Assembly: GCF_012843705.1 (NCBI RefSeq)
Contig: NZ_JABAFQ010000005.1
Coordinates: forward strand, 44,510-108,509
Direction: 5' to 3'
DNA: 64,000 nucleotides
From: Fusobacterium sp. FSA-380-WT-3A
GTDB lineage: Bacteria; Fusobacteriota; Fusobacteriia; Fusobacteriales; Fusobacteriaceae
Shown here piece after piece: positions 36,277-43,770 of the stretch. Position 1 is the stretch's first letter; each line of letters opens with the position of its first letter. A program made the translations under genes and the position numbers. The notes below the pieces were generated by a model, which was not told the origin of the DNA, ran no database searches, and was given only the letters and a program-made list of their open reading frames with translations.

Positions 36277-36310
36277 AAAAAAGATACTGTAAATTTACAG
36301 TATCTTTTTT
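36277..36310. terminator. Bidirectional intrinsic terminator
   Basis: A near-perfect palindrome: AAAAGATACTGTAAA pairs with TTTACAGTATCTTTT between galT and the convergent small gene, with A and T runs on the two sides. Confidence 0.87.
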
Positions 36311-36325
36311 TATTTAAAATTTGTT

Positions 36326-36634
36326 TTATAGAGCAGTTATCTTGATTTCAGGTTTTTCTTCTACACAAGCTCCTTCTAATTCATCATAGCTTCCATCTTC
36401 TGATGCATAACAAACTTTTTCTTTTAAAATAGCTTCATCATATTCTATTTGTTCTTTTAATTTACCTATATATTGTTTTAAAAGTTCTAATTTTTCTTTG
36501 ATTATTCTTTTTTGGATGTCATTAGTCTCTTCTAAAAATTCTTTTCCTTCAATAAATTCTTCTAATTTAGCTAATTTTTCAACTTCTAATTTATATTCAT
36601 CTTTCATATATTTTAAATTTGTTTCCATGCTCAT
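36326..36634 (-). CDS. Small coiled-coil protein of unknown function
   Basis: 102 residues from ATG 36634, which has GGAGG 8 bases upstream; earlier ATG codons (36640 and 36676) are too near to or upstream of this ribosome site. The protein MSMETNLKYMKDEYKLEVEK is followed by a long charged heptad-like helix to about residue 75 and a C-terminal tail with two Cys (KVCYASEDG, LEGACVEE) and an acidic end. No signal peptide and no family that I recognise. Single-gene unit, convergent with galT. Confidence 0.7.
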   Translation of the reverse strand: MSMETNLKYMKDEYKLEVEKLAKLEEFIEGKEFLEETNDIQKRIIKEKLELLKQYIGKLKEQIEYDEAILKEKVCYASEDGSYDELEGACVEEKPEIKITAL

Positions 36635-36763
36635 AATCATTACCTCCAAAATATTTTTATTTTTTATTTTTGTCATTTCAATTATTTCTTATAACAAAAT
36701 AATATCATATTTAATTTTAAAAGTCAATACTTTTTTGTAATAATTTCATTTTTATTTAAAAAA

Positions 36764-36788
36764 TAAAAAAGAGCTATGATATAGCTCT
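36764..36788 (-). terminator. Intrinsic terminator of the FeoC-like gene
   Basis: AGAGCTAT (36770-36777) pairs with ATAGCTCT (36781-36788); on the minus strand the stem is followed by a T-run (A-run 36764-36770 on plus). Confidence 0.75.
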
Positions 36789-36801
36789 CTATTTTTATAA
36801 A

Positions 36802-37110
36802 TTATAATTCAAATTCTATTAAAGCCTTAGCCGTTATAACCTTTACATTCTTTTTATCTATTATAGGAGTCCCACAACCAGAACATCCTCCTCCACAACA
36901 ACCATCTACGCCACAAGAATGTTGTTCTTCTTCTCCACCCATTCTTTTTAAATAATCTTCATATGTTTCTATATATCCATCCTTTAATAAAGAATCAAAT
37001 GCTTTTTGTAATTCTTCTTGATTGATACCTAAATTTTTCATAATAGCTTCATCACTATAAGTTTTTCCTGTAACTAAAAATTCCATTATTTTTCTTTCTA
37101 TATCAGTCAT
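36802..37110 (-). CDS. Winged-helix protein with Cys cluster, FeoC-like
   Basis: A 102-residue protein. Residues 1-55 look like a small winged helix (TYSDEAIMKNLGINQEELQKAF then KDGYIETYEDYL). Residues 66-79 hold a cluster of five Cys (C66, C71, C72, C76, C79) with Gly, CGVDGCCGGGCSGCG, able to hold a metal or iron-sulfur cluster. This order, HTH then Cys loop, recalls FeoC of gamma-proteobacteria, which is found with FeoAB. The feo genes lie about 2 kb away, with tRNA thiolases between. The FeoC assignment is inference; regulation by iron or redox is plausible. Confidence 0.6.
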   Translation of the reverse strand: MTDIERKIMEFLVTGKTYSDEAIMKNLGINQEELQKAFDSLLKDGYIETYEDYLKRMGGEEEQHSCGVDGCCGGGCSGCGTPIIDKKNVKVITAKALIEFEL

Positions 37111-37253
37111 ATTTCCTCCTATTTTTATGAAATAATTTCATTTTTATAATTATATTATACTTTATTATAAAATTTATGTCAATGTATAATAAAAGTATTT
37201 TCTCTAATAAAGAATATATGATATAATATATTGTAATTTTTTTGGAGGTGTAA

Positions 37254-38078
37254 ATGAAAGAAATAAAAGTAAATCTTAGAGAATATAATTTAAAAGAAGA
37301 TACTTTTTTAGAAAGTATTAGAACTAGTTATAGAAAAAAAATTTGGTCTAAATTTGTGAAAGCTATAAACGATTTTGATTTAATAGAAGATGGAGATAAA
37401 ATAGCTGTTGGAGTTTCTGGTGGAAAAGATAGTCTTTTACTTTGTAAACTTTTTCAAGAATTAAAAAGAGATAAAAGTAAAAATTTTGAAGTTGCTTTTA
37501 TTAGTATGAATCCTGGTTTTGAAGCTATGGATATTGAACAATTTAAAAAAAATCTAGAAATTTTAAATATTCCTTGTCATATTTTTAATTCAGATGTTTG
37601 GGAAATTGCTTTTAAAGAAGACCCTGAAAATCCATGCTTTTTATGTGCCAAAATGAGAAGAGGAGTTCTCTATAATAAGATTGAAGAATTAGGATTTACA
37701 AAATTAGCCCTTGGACATCATTTTGATGATATTGTAGAAACTGCTCTTATTAATATGTTCTATGCAGGAACTATAAAAACAATGGTTCCCAAAGTTCCTT
37801 CAACAAGTGGAAAATTATCTGTTATTAGACCAATGGCTTATATAAAGGAAGAAGATATTATTTCTTATACAAAAAGAAATAATATTCAAGCTATGGGATG
37901 TGGATGTCCTGTAGAATCTGGGAAGACTGACTCAAAAAGAAAAGAGATAAAAAATCTTTTAAAAGAGTTAGAGTCCAAAAATAAAAATATAAAACAAAGT
38001 ATATTCAATTCATTGAAAAATATTAATCTTGATTTTATTATGGGTTATACTAGAGGAAATAAAAATGATAAAAATTAG
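37254..38078 (+). CDS. TtcA-like tRNA thiolation ATPase, first tandem copy
   Basis: A 274-residue PP-loop protein of the TtcA family. SGGKDS is at 55-60, ENPCFLCAKMRRG holds C128 and C131, and GCGCPVESG holds C216 and C218. In TtcA such Cys residues hold an iron-sulfur cluster for 2-thiocytidine formation in tRNA. KLALGHHFDDIVETALINMFY is the conserved family helix. TTTGGAGGTG precedes the ATG. The next gene overlaps the 3' end by 14 bases and is a paralog. Target base not proven. Confidence 0.82.
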   Translation: MKEIKVNLREYNLKEDTFLESIRTSYRKKIWSKFVKAINDFDLIEDGDKIAVGVSGGKDSLLLCKLFQELKRDKSKNFEVAFISMNPGFEAMDIEQFKKNLEILNIPCHIFNSDVWEIAFKEDPENPCFLCAKMRRGVLYNKIEELGFTKLALGHHFDDIVETALINMFYAGTIKTMVPKVPSTSGKLSVIRPMAYIKEEDIISYTKRNNIQAMGCGCPVESGKTDSKRKEIKNLLKELESKNKNIKQSIFNSLKNINLDFIMGYTRGNKNDKN

Positions 38079-39006
38079 TAATATAAAAGAATTAAATTCT
38101 ATGAAAATAGATACTTATTATTTTGAAGTTTTAGAAAATATAATAAAAATTTCTAACAAAAAAGAAAAATATGAGATAAATATCAACTATAGAAATGATA
38201 ATATTATTTCTACATTAGAAACAATAAAAAAACTTACTGAAATTAAAATCTCTCTTGATAGATTTCAAGAGAGAGAAATTTTATCTTATATTGAAAGTAA
38301 AGGTTTTAATAAAACTCTTTGGAATTCCATTGGTAAAGCTATGCATAAATTTAATATGATAGAGCATGGAGATAGAATTGCTGTTGGAATTTCTGGTGGA
38401 AAAGATAGTCTTGTTCTTTTTAATTCTCTTGTCAGAATTAAAAAAGTTGCTAATATAGATTTTGAAATAGTTCCCATCCATATTCACATGAAAGAGGATA
38501 CATCTGACCTTACAGAATTAAAAAAATATATTGAAAAATTTGGTTATAGTTTACAAGTGATAGAAACTAATTTAAAAAATTTAGTAGTGGGAGAAACAAG
38601 AGAAAAAAATCCATGTTTTCTTTGTGGTAGAATAAGAAGAGGTATATTATATACTACTATGAAAAATCAAAAACTAAATAAACTTGCTCTTGGTCATCAT
38701 AAAGATGATATAATAGAAACTTTTCTATTAAATATAATTTATCAAGGAAACAGAAATATTATGAAACCTAGTTATTTTTCTGAGGAGCATCAAGTTCAAA
38801 TAATAAGACCTCTAGCCTTTGTAGAAGAAAAAAATATAATTAGTTATTCTAAAAAACTTTCTTTACCTATATTAGAAGAAAAATGTCCTTATGAAAGTAG
38901 TGCAGATTCAAAAAGATTAAAAATTAAAAATATTATTAAAAATATTTCTCTAGAAAATCCTGATGTAAGAAGCATTATTTTAAATAGTATTGAAGATTTA
39001 TTTTAA
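38065..39006 (+). CDS. TtcA-like tRNA thiolation ATPase, second tandem copy
   Basis: 313 residues from ATG 38065 with AGAGG 8-9 bases upstream. The upstream ATG at 38029 (not chosen) lies inside the first copy. SGGKDS is at 110-115, KNPCFLCGRIRRG has C184 and C187, and EEKCPYESS has C274. The N-terminal 80 residues are an extension absent from the first copy. Compared with the first copy the third Cys region keeps one Cys (KCP) instead of GCGCP. The two copies are clearly related through PP-loop, CFLC, LALGHH and DSKR blocks. It may act with the first copy or on another tRNA. Confidence 0.82.
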   Translation: MIKISNIKELNSMKIDTYYFEVLENIIKISNKKEKYEININYRNDNIISTLETIKKLTEIKISLDRFQEREILSYIESKGFNKTLWNSIGKAMHKFNMIEHGDRIAVGISGGKDSLVLFNSLVRIKKVANIDFEIVPIHIHMKEDTSDLTELKKYIEKFGYSLQVIETNLKNLVVGETREKNPCFLCGRIRRGILYTTMKNQKLNKLALGHHKDDIIETFLLNIIYQGNRNIMKPSYFSEEHQVQIIRPLAFVEEKNIISYSKKLSLPILEEKCPYESSADSKRLKIKNIIKNISLENPDVRSIILNSIEDLF

Positions 39007-39085
39007 AATGTTTTAATTTTTAAATTATAAGAATAAGATAAGGCATATAATCGTAAAAAAAATATTTTAATTATCAAAATTTTAC

Positions 39086-39114
39086 TTGACTATTATTTCT
39101 CTTTACTGTATAAT
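39086..39114 (+). promoter_or_regulatory. Promoter of the feo operon
   Basis: TTGACT (39086-39091) and TATAAT (39109-39114) with a 17-base spacer, 30 bases upstream of the first FeoA-like start. I see no clear Fur palindrome, although the spacer and flanks are A/T-rich with ATTATC-like pieces. Confidence 0.7.
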
Positions 39115-39143
39115 TATCTTATAAAAATCTAGGGAGGATTGTG

Positions 39144-39362
39144 ATGGTTATTCCCTTAGCCTTTGCTGAAGAAAATAAAATTTTAAAGATTATAGAGATT
39201 ACAGATAAATGTAAAAATAAAAAAGCCCTTTTAGAAAAAGGCTTTTGTTCAGGTAAAGAAATTATTTTAAAAAATAGTTCTTGTGGTAATTTTATTGTTG
39301 ATATCAATGGATGTCAATATATTTTAGGTTTCAGTTATGCTAAAAATATATTAGTTGAGTAG
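39144..39362 (+). CDS. FeoA-domain protein, first copy
   Basis: 72 residues from ATG 39144, with GGGAGG 6 bases upstream; the adjoining GTG at 39141 is too near. The protein shows FeoA/SH3-like blocks: ALLEKGFCSGKEIILKNSS and NGCQYILGFSYAKNILVE. It has three or more Cys, unlike the second copy. FeoA proteins are small cytosolic partners of FeoB. A terminator hairpin directly follows, so read-through to the second copy is likely partial. Confidence 0.75.
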   Translation: MVIPLAFAEENKILKIIEITDKCKNKKALLEKGFCSGKEIILKNSSCGNFIVDINGCQYILGFSYAKNILVE

Positions 39363-39391
39363 TTTTACAGCTTTCGGGCTGTAAAATTTTT
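39363..39391 (+). terminator. Intrinsic terminator between the two feoA genes
   Basis: TTTTACAGC (39363-39371) pairs with GCTGTAAAA (39378-39386) with a TTTCGG loop and a following T-run. It overlaps the stop region of the first FeoA-like gene. Confidence 0.8.
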
Positions 39392-39454
39392 GCCCATAAG
39401 CTTTGTTTTACAAAATATTTAATTTATAAATTTGTTTTATATTAGGAGGGAATT

Positions 39455-39682
39455 ATGAATTTAACAGAACTAAAAAAAGGAGAGACAGCTAGAATTATTA
39501 AAATAGGAAAAATTGGTGAATTAAAGAAAAGACTTATAGAAATGGGAATAACTCCAGGAGAAATTATAAAATTTGATAGAAATGCTCCATTAGGTGACCC
39601 TCAAGAATTTTTAGTTAAAGAAAATGGAATTTCTATAAGAAAAGAAGATGCAAAAAATATTGAAATTGAATTAATTAAATAA
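39455..39682 (+). CDS. feoA: Ferrous iron transport protein A
   Basis: A 75-residue FeoA: MNLTELKKGETARIIKIG, RLIEMGITPGEIIKF and APLGDPQEFLVKENGISIRKEDA are the standard blocks of the SH3-like fold. Cytosolic partner of FeoB. AGGAGGG precedes the ATG. feoB starts 28 bases further on, so the two are co-transcribed. Confidence 0.93.
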   Translation: MNLTELKKGETARIIKIGKIGELKKRLIEMGITPGEIIKFDRNAPLGDPQEFLVKENGISIRKEDAKNIEIELIK

Positions 39683-39710
39683 GTTTAAATTTTTATAAAG
39701 GTGGTGTCTT

Positions 39711-41894
39711 ATGATTAAAATAGCATTTGCTGGGAATCCAAATGTTGGAAAAAGTGCATTAATAAATGCCATTGCTGGTTCTAATTTAAAAGTTGGAAAC
39801 TGGGCAGGGGTTACTGTTGAAAAAAAGGAGGCAACTTTCATTCATAATGGTGAAGAAATCACAATGGTTGACTTACCAGGAGTGTACAGTCTTAGTCCTA
39901 GAAGTTTAGAGGAAAATATTACAAGAGATTTTATAACTGATGAAAAACCAGATGTAATTATAAATGTTATTGAAGCTCCAAATATTGAAAGAAACTTGTA
40001 TCTTACATTACTTTTAAAAGAGTTAGGAAAGCCTATGGTTATGGCTTTAAACTTTTATGATGAATTTGAAGCTTTAAATCATAGCCTTAATTTGTCATTA
40101 CTTTCTGAAAAGTTAGAAATGCCTGTTGTAAAAACCTCTGCAACTAAAAAGACTGGACTTTCTGAACTTCTTAATAAAGCTATTGAAGTAGCAAAGAAAA
40201 AAGAAGTTCCTAATTTTAGAATTACTTTTGATTCTTTTATTGACAAACAATATCAAACTATCAAAGCTAAAATTAATTCTGATAAAACTTTTGATAAAAT
40301 AGTAGAAAAATATGGAATAAACTTTGTTATAATCAAGCTTTTAGAAAAAGATAGTAATTTCTTACAAAAAGCAAAAGATAATTTCGGACTTGATATTGAA
40401 AATTATTTAGATGAAAATATAAAAATCATTGAAGATAGATACGAAGATGATATTGATACTATTTTAGCAGAAAGAAGATATGGAGAAATAAAAGGAATTT
40501 TAGCTGACACATTAAAAACTTCATTAAAATCAAGATTAGATTTTTCTGAAAAAATTGATAAAATTCTTTTAAATAAAGTTTTAGGTCTTCCTATTTTCTT
40601 CTTAATAATCGGACTTTTAATGACTATTGTATTTAATGGAAGTGCTCCTTTTATTGATTGGATAGATGGATTTATTGGTGGTTTTGTTGGAAAATATGCT
40701 GGGGTTTTAGTAGAAGGAACTCCAGAATGGTTACAATCTCTTGTTGTTGATGGAATAATCGGAGGAGTTGGAGGAGTTTTAACTTTCGTTCCTTTAATGT
40801 TCTTATTATATTTCTTCTTATCAATATTAGAAGAAAGTGGATATATGTCTAGGGTTGCTTTCTTAATGGATAAAATTATGAGAGGACTTGGATTAAATGG
40901 AAAATCTTTTGTTCCTATGGTTGTTGGATTTGGTTGTACTGTACCAGCTATTTATGCTACAAGAACATTAGAAGATGAAAATTCTAGAAAACTTACAGCA
41001 GCTCTTGCTCCATTTATGTCTTGTGGTGCTAGACTTCCTGTGTATGGATTATTTACTGCTGCATTCTTTGGGCAAAAAGCTGGACTTATAGTTATGTCTC
41101 TATATATGTTTGGTATTATAATGGCTATAATTGTAGGATTATTCTTAAAAAGATTTAAAGAGTTTAAAGGTGAAAACAAAGCTTTACTTATAGAACTTGC
41201 TCCTTATCGTATTCCTAGTTTAAAAACTATTTTAAAATCTGCTGGAAGAAGAACAGGTGGATATTTGAAAAAAGCTAGTAGTATTATTCTTGGTATTTTA
41301 ATGCTTTTATGGGCCTTAACATATTTCCCTAATAATGGAAATGCTGAAAAATCTTATATGGCTTCAATTGGAAAAGTCATAGCTCCTGTATTGAAACCTA
41401 CTGGATTTGCTGATAGATGGGAACCTGTTGCTGCAGTTATTCCAAGTATTGCTGCTAAAGAAGTAGTTGTTGGATTTATGGCTCAAGTTTTAGAATTACC
41501 TGAATCTGATGAAGGTGAAGAAGAAGTTACAACATTTAAAGAAGATTTAATGGAACAAGTTGCTGGACTTGGTGGAGCAGTTGTTGATTCTGTAAAAGGA
41601 ATACTAAGTTTTAATATAAGTGGATTATTTACAGCTCCTTCTGGAGAAGAAGTTGAAGAAGAAGGACAAGGGGTAGTTGAAGCTACTAGAAATCTATGGA
41701 CTGATGATTTAGCTCCTCTTAGAGCATATTCATTTATGATTTTTATTTTAACTGTTGTTCCTTGTGCTGTTACTTTAGGAGCTATTAAACAAGAATTTGG
41801 AGTAAAATATTTATTAAAATTAACAGCATTAATGTTAATTATACCTTATATCTGCTCTACTCTTGTTTTCCAAATTGGTCGTTTATTTATCTAA
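39711..41894 (+). CDS. feoB: Ferrous iron transporter B
   Basis: A 727-residue inner-membrane Fe(II) transporter. The N-terminal G domain has G1 GNPNVGKS (8-15), the switch region WAGVTVEKKEA, and G3 DLPGVYSL (54-61). Membrane domains follow from about residue 285 (VLGLPIFFLIIGLLM), including the conserved GFGCTVPAIYATRTL and a Cys-Gly-Ala-Arg-Leu-Pro segment (SCGARLPVYGL). An acidic cytosolic loop (ESDEGEEEV) lies near 600. Feo uptake fits an anaerobe. A short Cys-rich membrane peptide gene follows. Confidence 0.96.
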   Translation: MIKIAFAGNPNVGKSALINAIAGSNLKVGNWAGVTVEKKEATFIHNGEEITMVDLPGVYSLSPRSLEENITRDFITDEKPDVIINVIEAPNIERNLYLTLLLKELGKPMVMALNFYDEFEALNHSLNLSLLSEKLEMPVVKTSATKKTGLSELLNKAIEVAKKKEVPNFRITFDSFIDKQYQTIKAKINSDKTFDKIVEKYGINFVIIKLLEKDSNFLQKAKDNFGLDIENYLDENIKIIEDRYEDDIDTILAERRYGEIKGILADTLKTSLKSRLDFSEKIDKILLNKVLGLPIFFLIIGLLMTIVFNGSAPFIDWIDGFIGGFVGKYAGVLVEGTPEWLQSLVVDGIIGGVGGVLTFVPLMFLLYFFLSILEESGYMSRVAFLMDKIMRGLGLNGKSFVPMVVGFGCTVPAIYATRTLEDENSRKLTAALAPFMSCGARLPVYGLFTAAFFGQKAGLIVMSLYMFGIIMAIIVGLFLKRFKEFKGENKALLIELAPYRIPSLKTILKSAGRRTGGYLKKASSIILGILMLLWALTYFPNNGNAEKSYMASIGKVIAPVLKPTGFADRWEPVAAVIPSIAAKEVVVGFMAQVLELPESDEGEEEVTTFKEDLMEQVAGLGGAVVDSVKGILSFNISGLFTAPSGEEVEEEGQGVVEATRNLWTDDLAPLRAYSFMIFILTVVPCAVTLGAIKQEFGVKYLLKLTALMLIIPYICSTLVFQIGRLFI

Positions 41895-41921
41895 CTTTCT
41901 ATTGAAAGGAAGTGAATTTTT

Positions 41922-42101
41922 ATGAAAACTTATATATTAATTGCCATACTAATTTTATTAGCTATATATTCTTTTAGGGGAATTTATAGAAACTTCACAG
42001 GAAAAGACGGATGTTCATCTTGTGGACATGATAAAAAAAATGGTGGATGCAGTTGTGGTGGAAATTGCAATGATTCAAATTGTAGTTGCAAACATGATTA
42101 A
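41922..42101 (+). CDS. FeoB-associated Cys-rich membrane peptide
   Basis: A 59-residue ORF with AAAGGAAGTG ahead of the ATG. One hydrophobic segment spans about residues 4-17 (YILIAILILLAIYS). The C-terminal half is Cys-rich: CSSCGHDKKNGGCSCGGNCN then CSCKHD, eight Cys in about 27 residues. Short peptides of this design are a known companion of feoB in Firmicutes and related bacteria; their role is not settled, but metal binding next to FeoB is likely. It starts 27 bases after the feoB stop and is followed by the operon terminator. Confidence 0.85.
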   Translation: MKTYILIAILILLAIYSFRGIYRNFTGKDGCSSCGHDKKNGGCSCGGNCNDSNCSCKHD

Positions 42102-42123
42102 TTAAAGAAATAATTAAAATTTA

Positions 42124-42157
42124 GAAAAAAGTCAGTAAATGTTTACTGACTTTTTTT
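42124..42157 (+). terminator. Intrinsic terminator of the feo operon
   Basis: AAGTCAGTAAA (42129-42139) pairs with TTTACTGACTT (42142-42152), followed by T7. Confidence 0.87.
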
Positions 42158-42206
42158 ATTATATTATTTATTACATGTATATTATTTAAATTATTCATAA
42201 AAAAAA

Positions 42207-42234
42207 TTGACATTTAGATAAAATATGGTATACT
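42207..42234 (+). promoter_or_regulatory. Promoter of the TAXI-TRAP operon
   Basis: TTGACA (42207-42212) and TATACT (42229-42234) with a 16-base spacer, about 60 bases upstream of the ATG at 42293. Confidence 0.68.
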
Positions 42235-42292
42235 TTAAATATGAGTTATTATATTACATTTATTCTTTTTATTTTACTTTAAGGAGGTTATT

Positions 42293-43279
42293 ATGAACAA
42301 AAAAAACATCTTAAAATTTATCACAGGAACTATAATGTTAGGAGTACTTGTTGGTTGTGGTGGAGAAAAGAAAGAAGCTAATGGTGAACTTGATAGAAGT
42401 AAACAATTTGTGACTGTTGCTACTGGTCCTACAAGTGGATTATATTATCCTATAGGTGGAGCTTTCTCTAAAGTTATAAAAGATTTAGGTTATAAATCTT
42501 CTGCACAAGCAACTGGTGCTTCTGTTGAAAATATAAGTCTTATATTAAATGGTGGAGCAGACCTTGCTATTACTATGTCTGACTCTGTTGCTCAGGCTTA
42601 TGATGCTTTTGGTGCTTATGAAGGAAAAGAGCCTGCTAAAAATTTAAGATGTTTAATGGGATTATATCCTAACTATGTTCAGTTAGTTACTACTACTAAA
42701 ACTGGTATTAAAAAATTCACAGATTTAAAAGGTAAAAGAGTTGGAGTTGGAGCACCTAACTCTGGAGTTGAATTAAATGCTAGAATGATGTATGAAGCTC
42801 ATGGAATGACTTATGCTGATAGTAAAATAGATTATCTAAATTATGGTGAAGCTATTGACCAGATGAAAAATGGTCTAGTTGATGCTGTATTTGTTACAAG
42901 TGGAATTCCTAATGCTACTATAATGGAGTTAGGAACTGTTGCTAAAACTGTTTTAGTTCCAATTGAAGGTGAAGGATTCAAAAGATTACAAGAAAAATAT
43001 CCTTTCTTCGTAGCTGCTGAAATCCCTGCAGATACTTATGATACAGATGGACCTGTTCAAACTGCAACTGTTAGAAATATTATGTTGATTAGAGAAGAAT
43101 TACCTGAAGATGTTGTTTATGATATAACTAAAGGAATATTTGAACATATGGAAGGAATAAAAGCTTCTCATGCAACTTCTGAAAAACATATTTCACTAGA
43201 AAATTCTCAAATAGGAGTACAAATTCCTTTCCATCCAGGTGCTGAAAAATACTACAGAGAAAAAGGAATTATTAAATAA
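42293..43279 (+). CDS. TAXI-family TRAP transporter solute-binding lipoprotein
   Basis: A 328-residue protein with lipoprotein signal peptide (hydrophobic core FITGTIMLGVLVG, lipid-Cys 22). VTVATGPTSGLYYPIGGAFSK is the signature that opens TAXI proteins (TRAP-associated extracytoplasmic immunogenic). NGGADLAITMSDSVAQAYDAF and GVGAPNSGVELNARMM follow the same family. It binds a solute outside the inner membrane and delivers it to the large permease two genes on. Substrates of TAXI systems are mostly organic acids or amino acids; this one is unknown. Confidence 0.92.
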   Translation: MNKKNILKFITGTIMLGVLVGCGGEKKEANGELDRSKQFVTVATGPTSGLYYPIGGAFSKVIKDLGYKSSAQATGASVENISLILNGGADLAITMSDSVAQAYDAFGAYEGKEPAKNLRCLMGLYPNYVQLVTTTKTGIKKFTDLKGKRVGVGAPNSGVELNARMMYEAHGMTYADSKIDYLNYGEAIDQMKNGLVDAVFVTSGIPNATIMELGTVAKTVLVPIEGEGFKRLQEKYPFFVAAEIPADTYDTDGPVQTATVRNIMLIREELPEDVVYDITKGIFEHMEGIKASHATSEKHISLENSQIGVQIPFHPGAEKYYREKGIIK

Positions 43280-43281
43280 TT

Positions 43282-43770
43282 ATGAAAAAGAAAAAGCTGT
43301 TTTTGGGATTAATCATTTTAGGAATAATTTTTTCAATAAAACTGTATAATGAAAAAGTTTTATTAATTTATAATATAAAAACAAATGAAATTTATGTAAA
43401 AGAAAAAGTAAAAACTGATGATTTCATTGAATATAAATGGATTCATTCTTTTGAACATATTCCTTGGAATGAAAAATTTCAAATTCAAAAAAATAATTCT
43501 CTTATTTTAAGAGAAATCTCTGTTGCTGGATTTGGAGCTGGAATTCCTGAAAACAAAGGAGATGTAAAAGTTGAAAAAGATGGTTTGGTACATATGAAAA
43601 ATATTAATCAACCATTTGAAAATATACAATGGATTAATTCCAAAACTGCTTTAATTTATATTTCTCTAAATGGAAAAATTTTAACAAAAGGTTATATACT
43701 ACCTCATCATGAATTAATGAAGCTAGAAATTAGAAGGAGGTTATTCTGTGACAGAAAAAGTATTAGATGA
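43282..43770 (+). CDS. DUF1850 protein of the TAXI-TRAP operon
   Basis: A 162-residue protein with one N-terminal hydrophobic segment (LFLGLIILGIIFSI) and an extracytoplasmic domain. YKWIHSFEHIPWNEKFQI and EISVAGFGAGIPENKGD are the DUF1850 blocks. Such proteins are typical companions of TAXI-TRAP loci, though their role is unknown. It has no own ribosome site: the ATG lies 2 bases after the stop of the binding protein, so translation is coupled, and its 3' end overlaps the permease gene by 23 bases. Confidence 0.8.
   Translation: MKKKKLFLGLIILGIIFSIKLYNEKVLLIYNIKTNEIYVKEKVKTDDFIEYKWIHSFEHIPWNEKFQIQKNNSLILREISVAGFGAGIPENKGDVKVEKDGLVHMKNINQPFENIQWINSKTALIYISLNGKILTKGYILPHHELMKLEIRRRLFCDRKSIR

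Noticed and set aside
37254..39006. Second TtcA copy as a decayed duplicate
   Set aside because: PP-loop, CFLC and third Cys are all kept and the frame is open with its own ribosome site, so it looks functional.
39086..39140. Fur box at the feo promoter
   Set aside because: Only scattered ATTATC-like pieces in AT-rich DNA; no 19-base palindrome convincing by eye.
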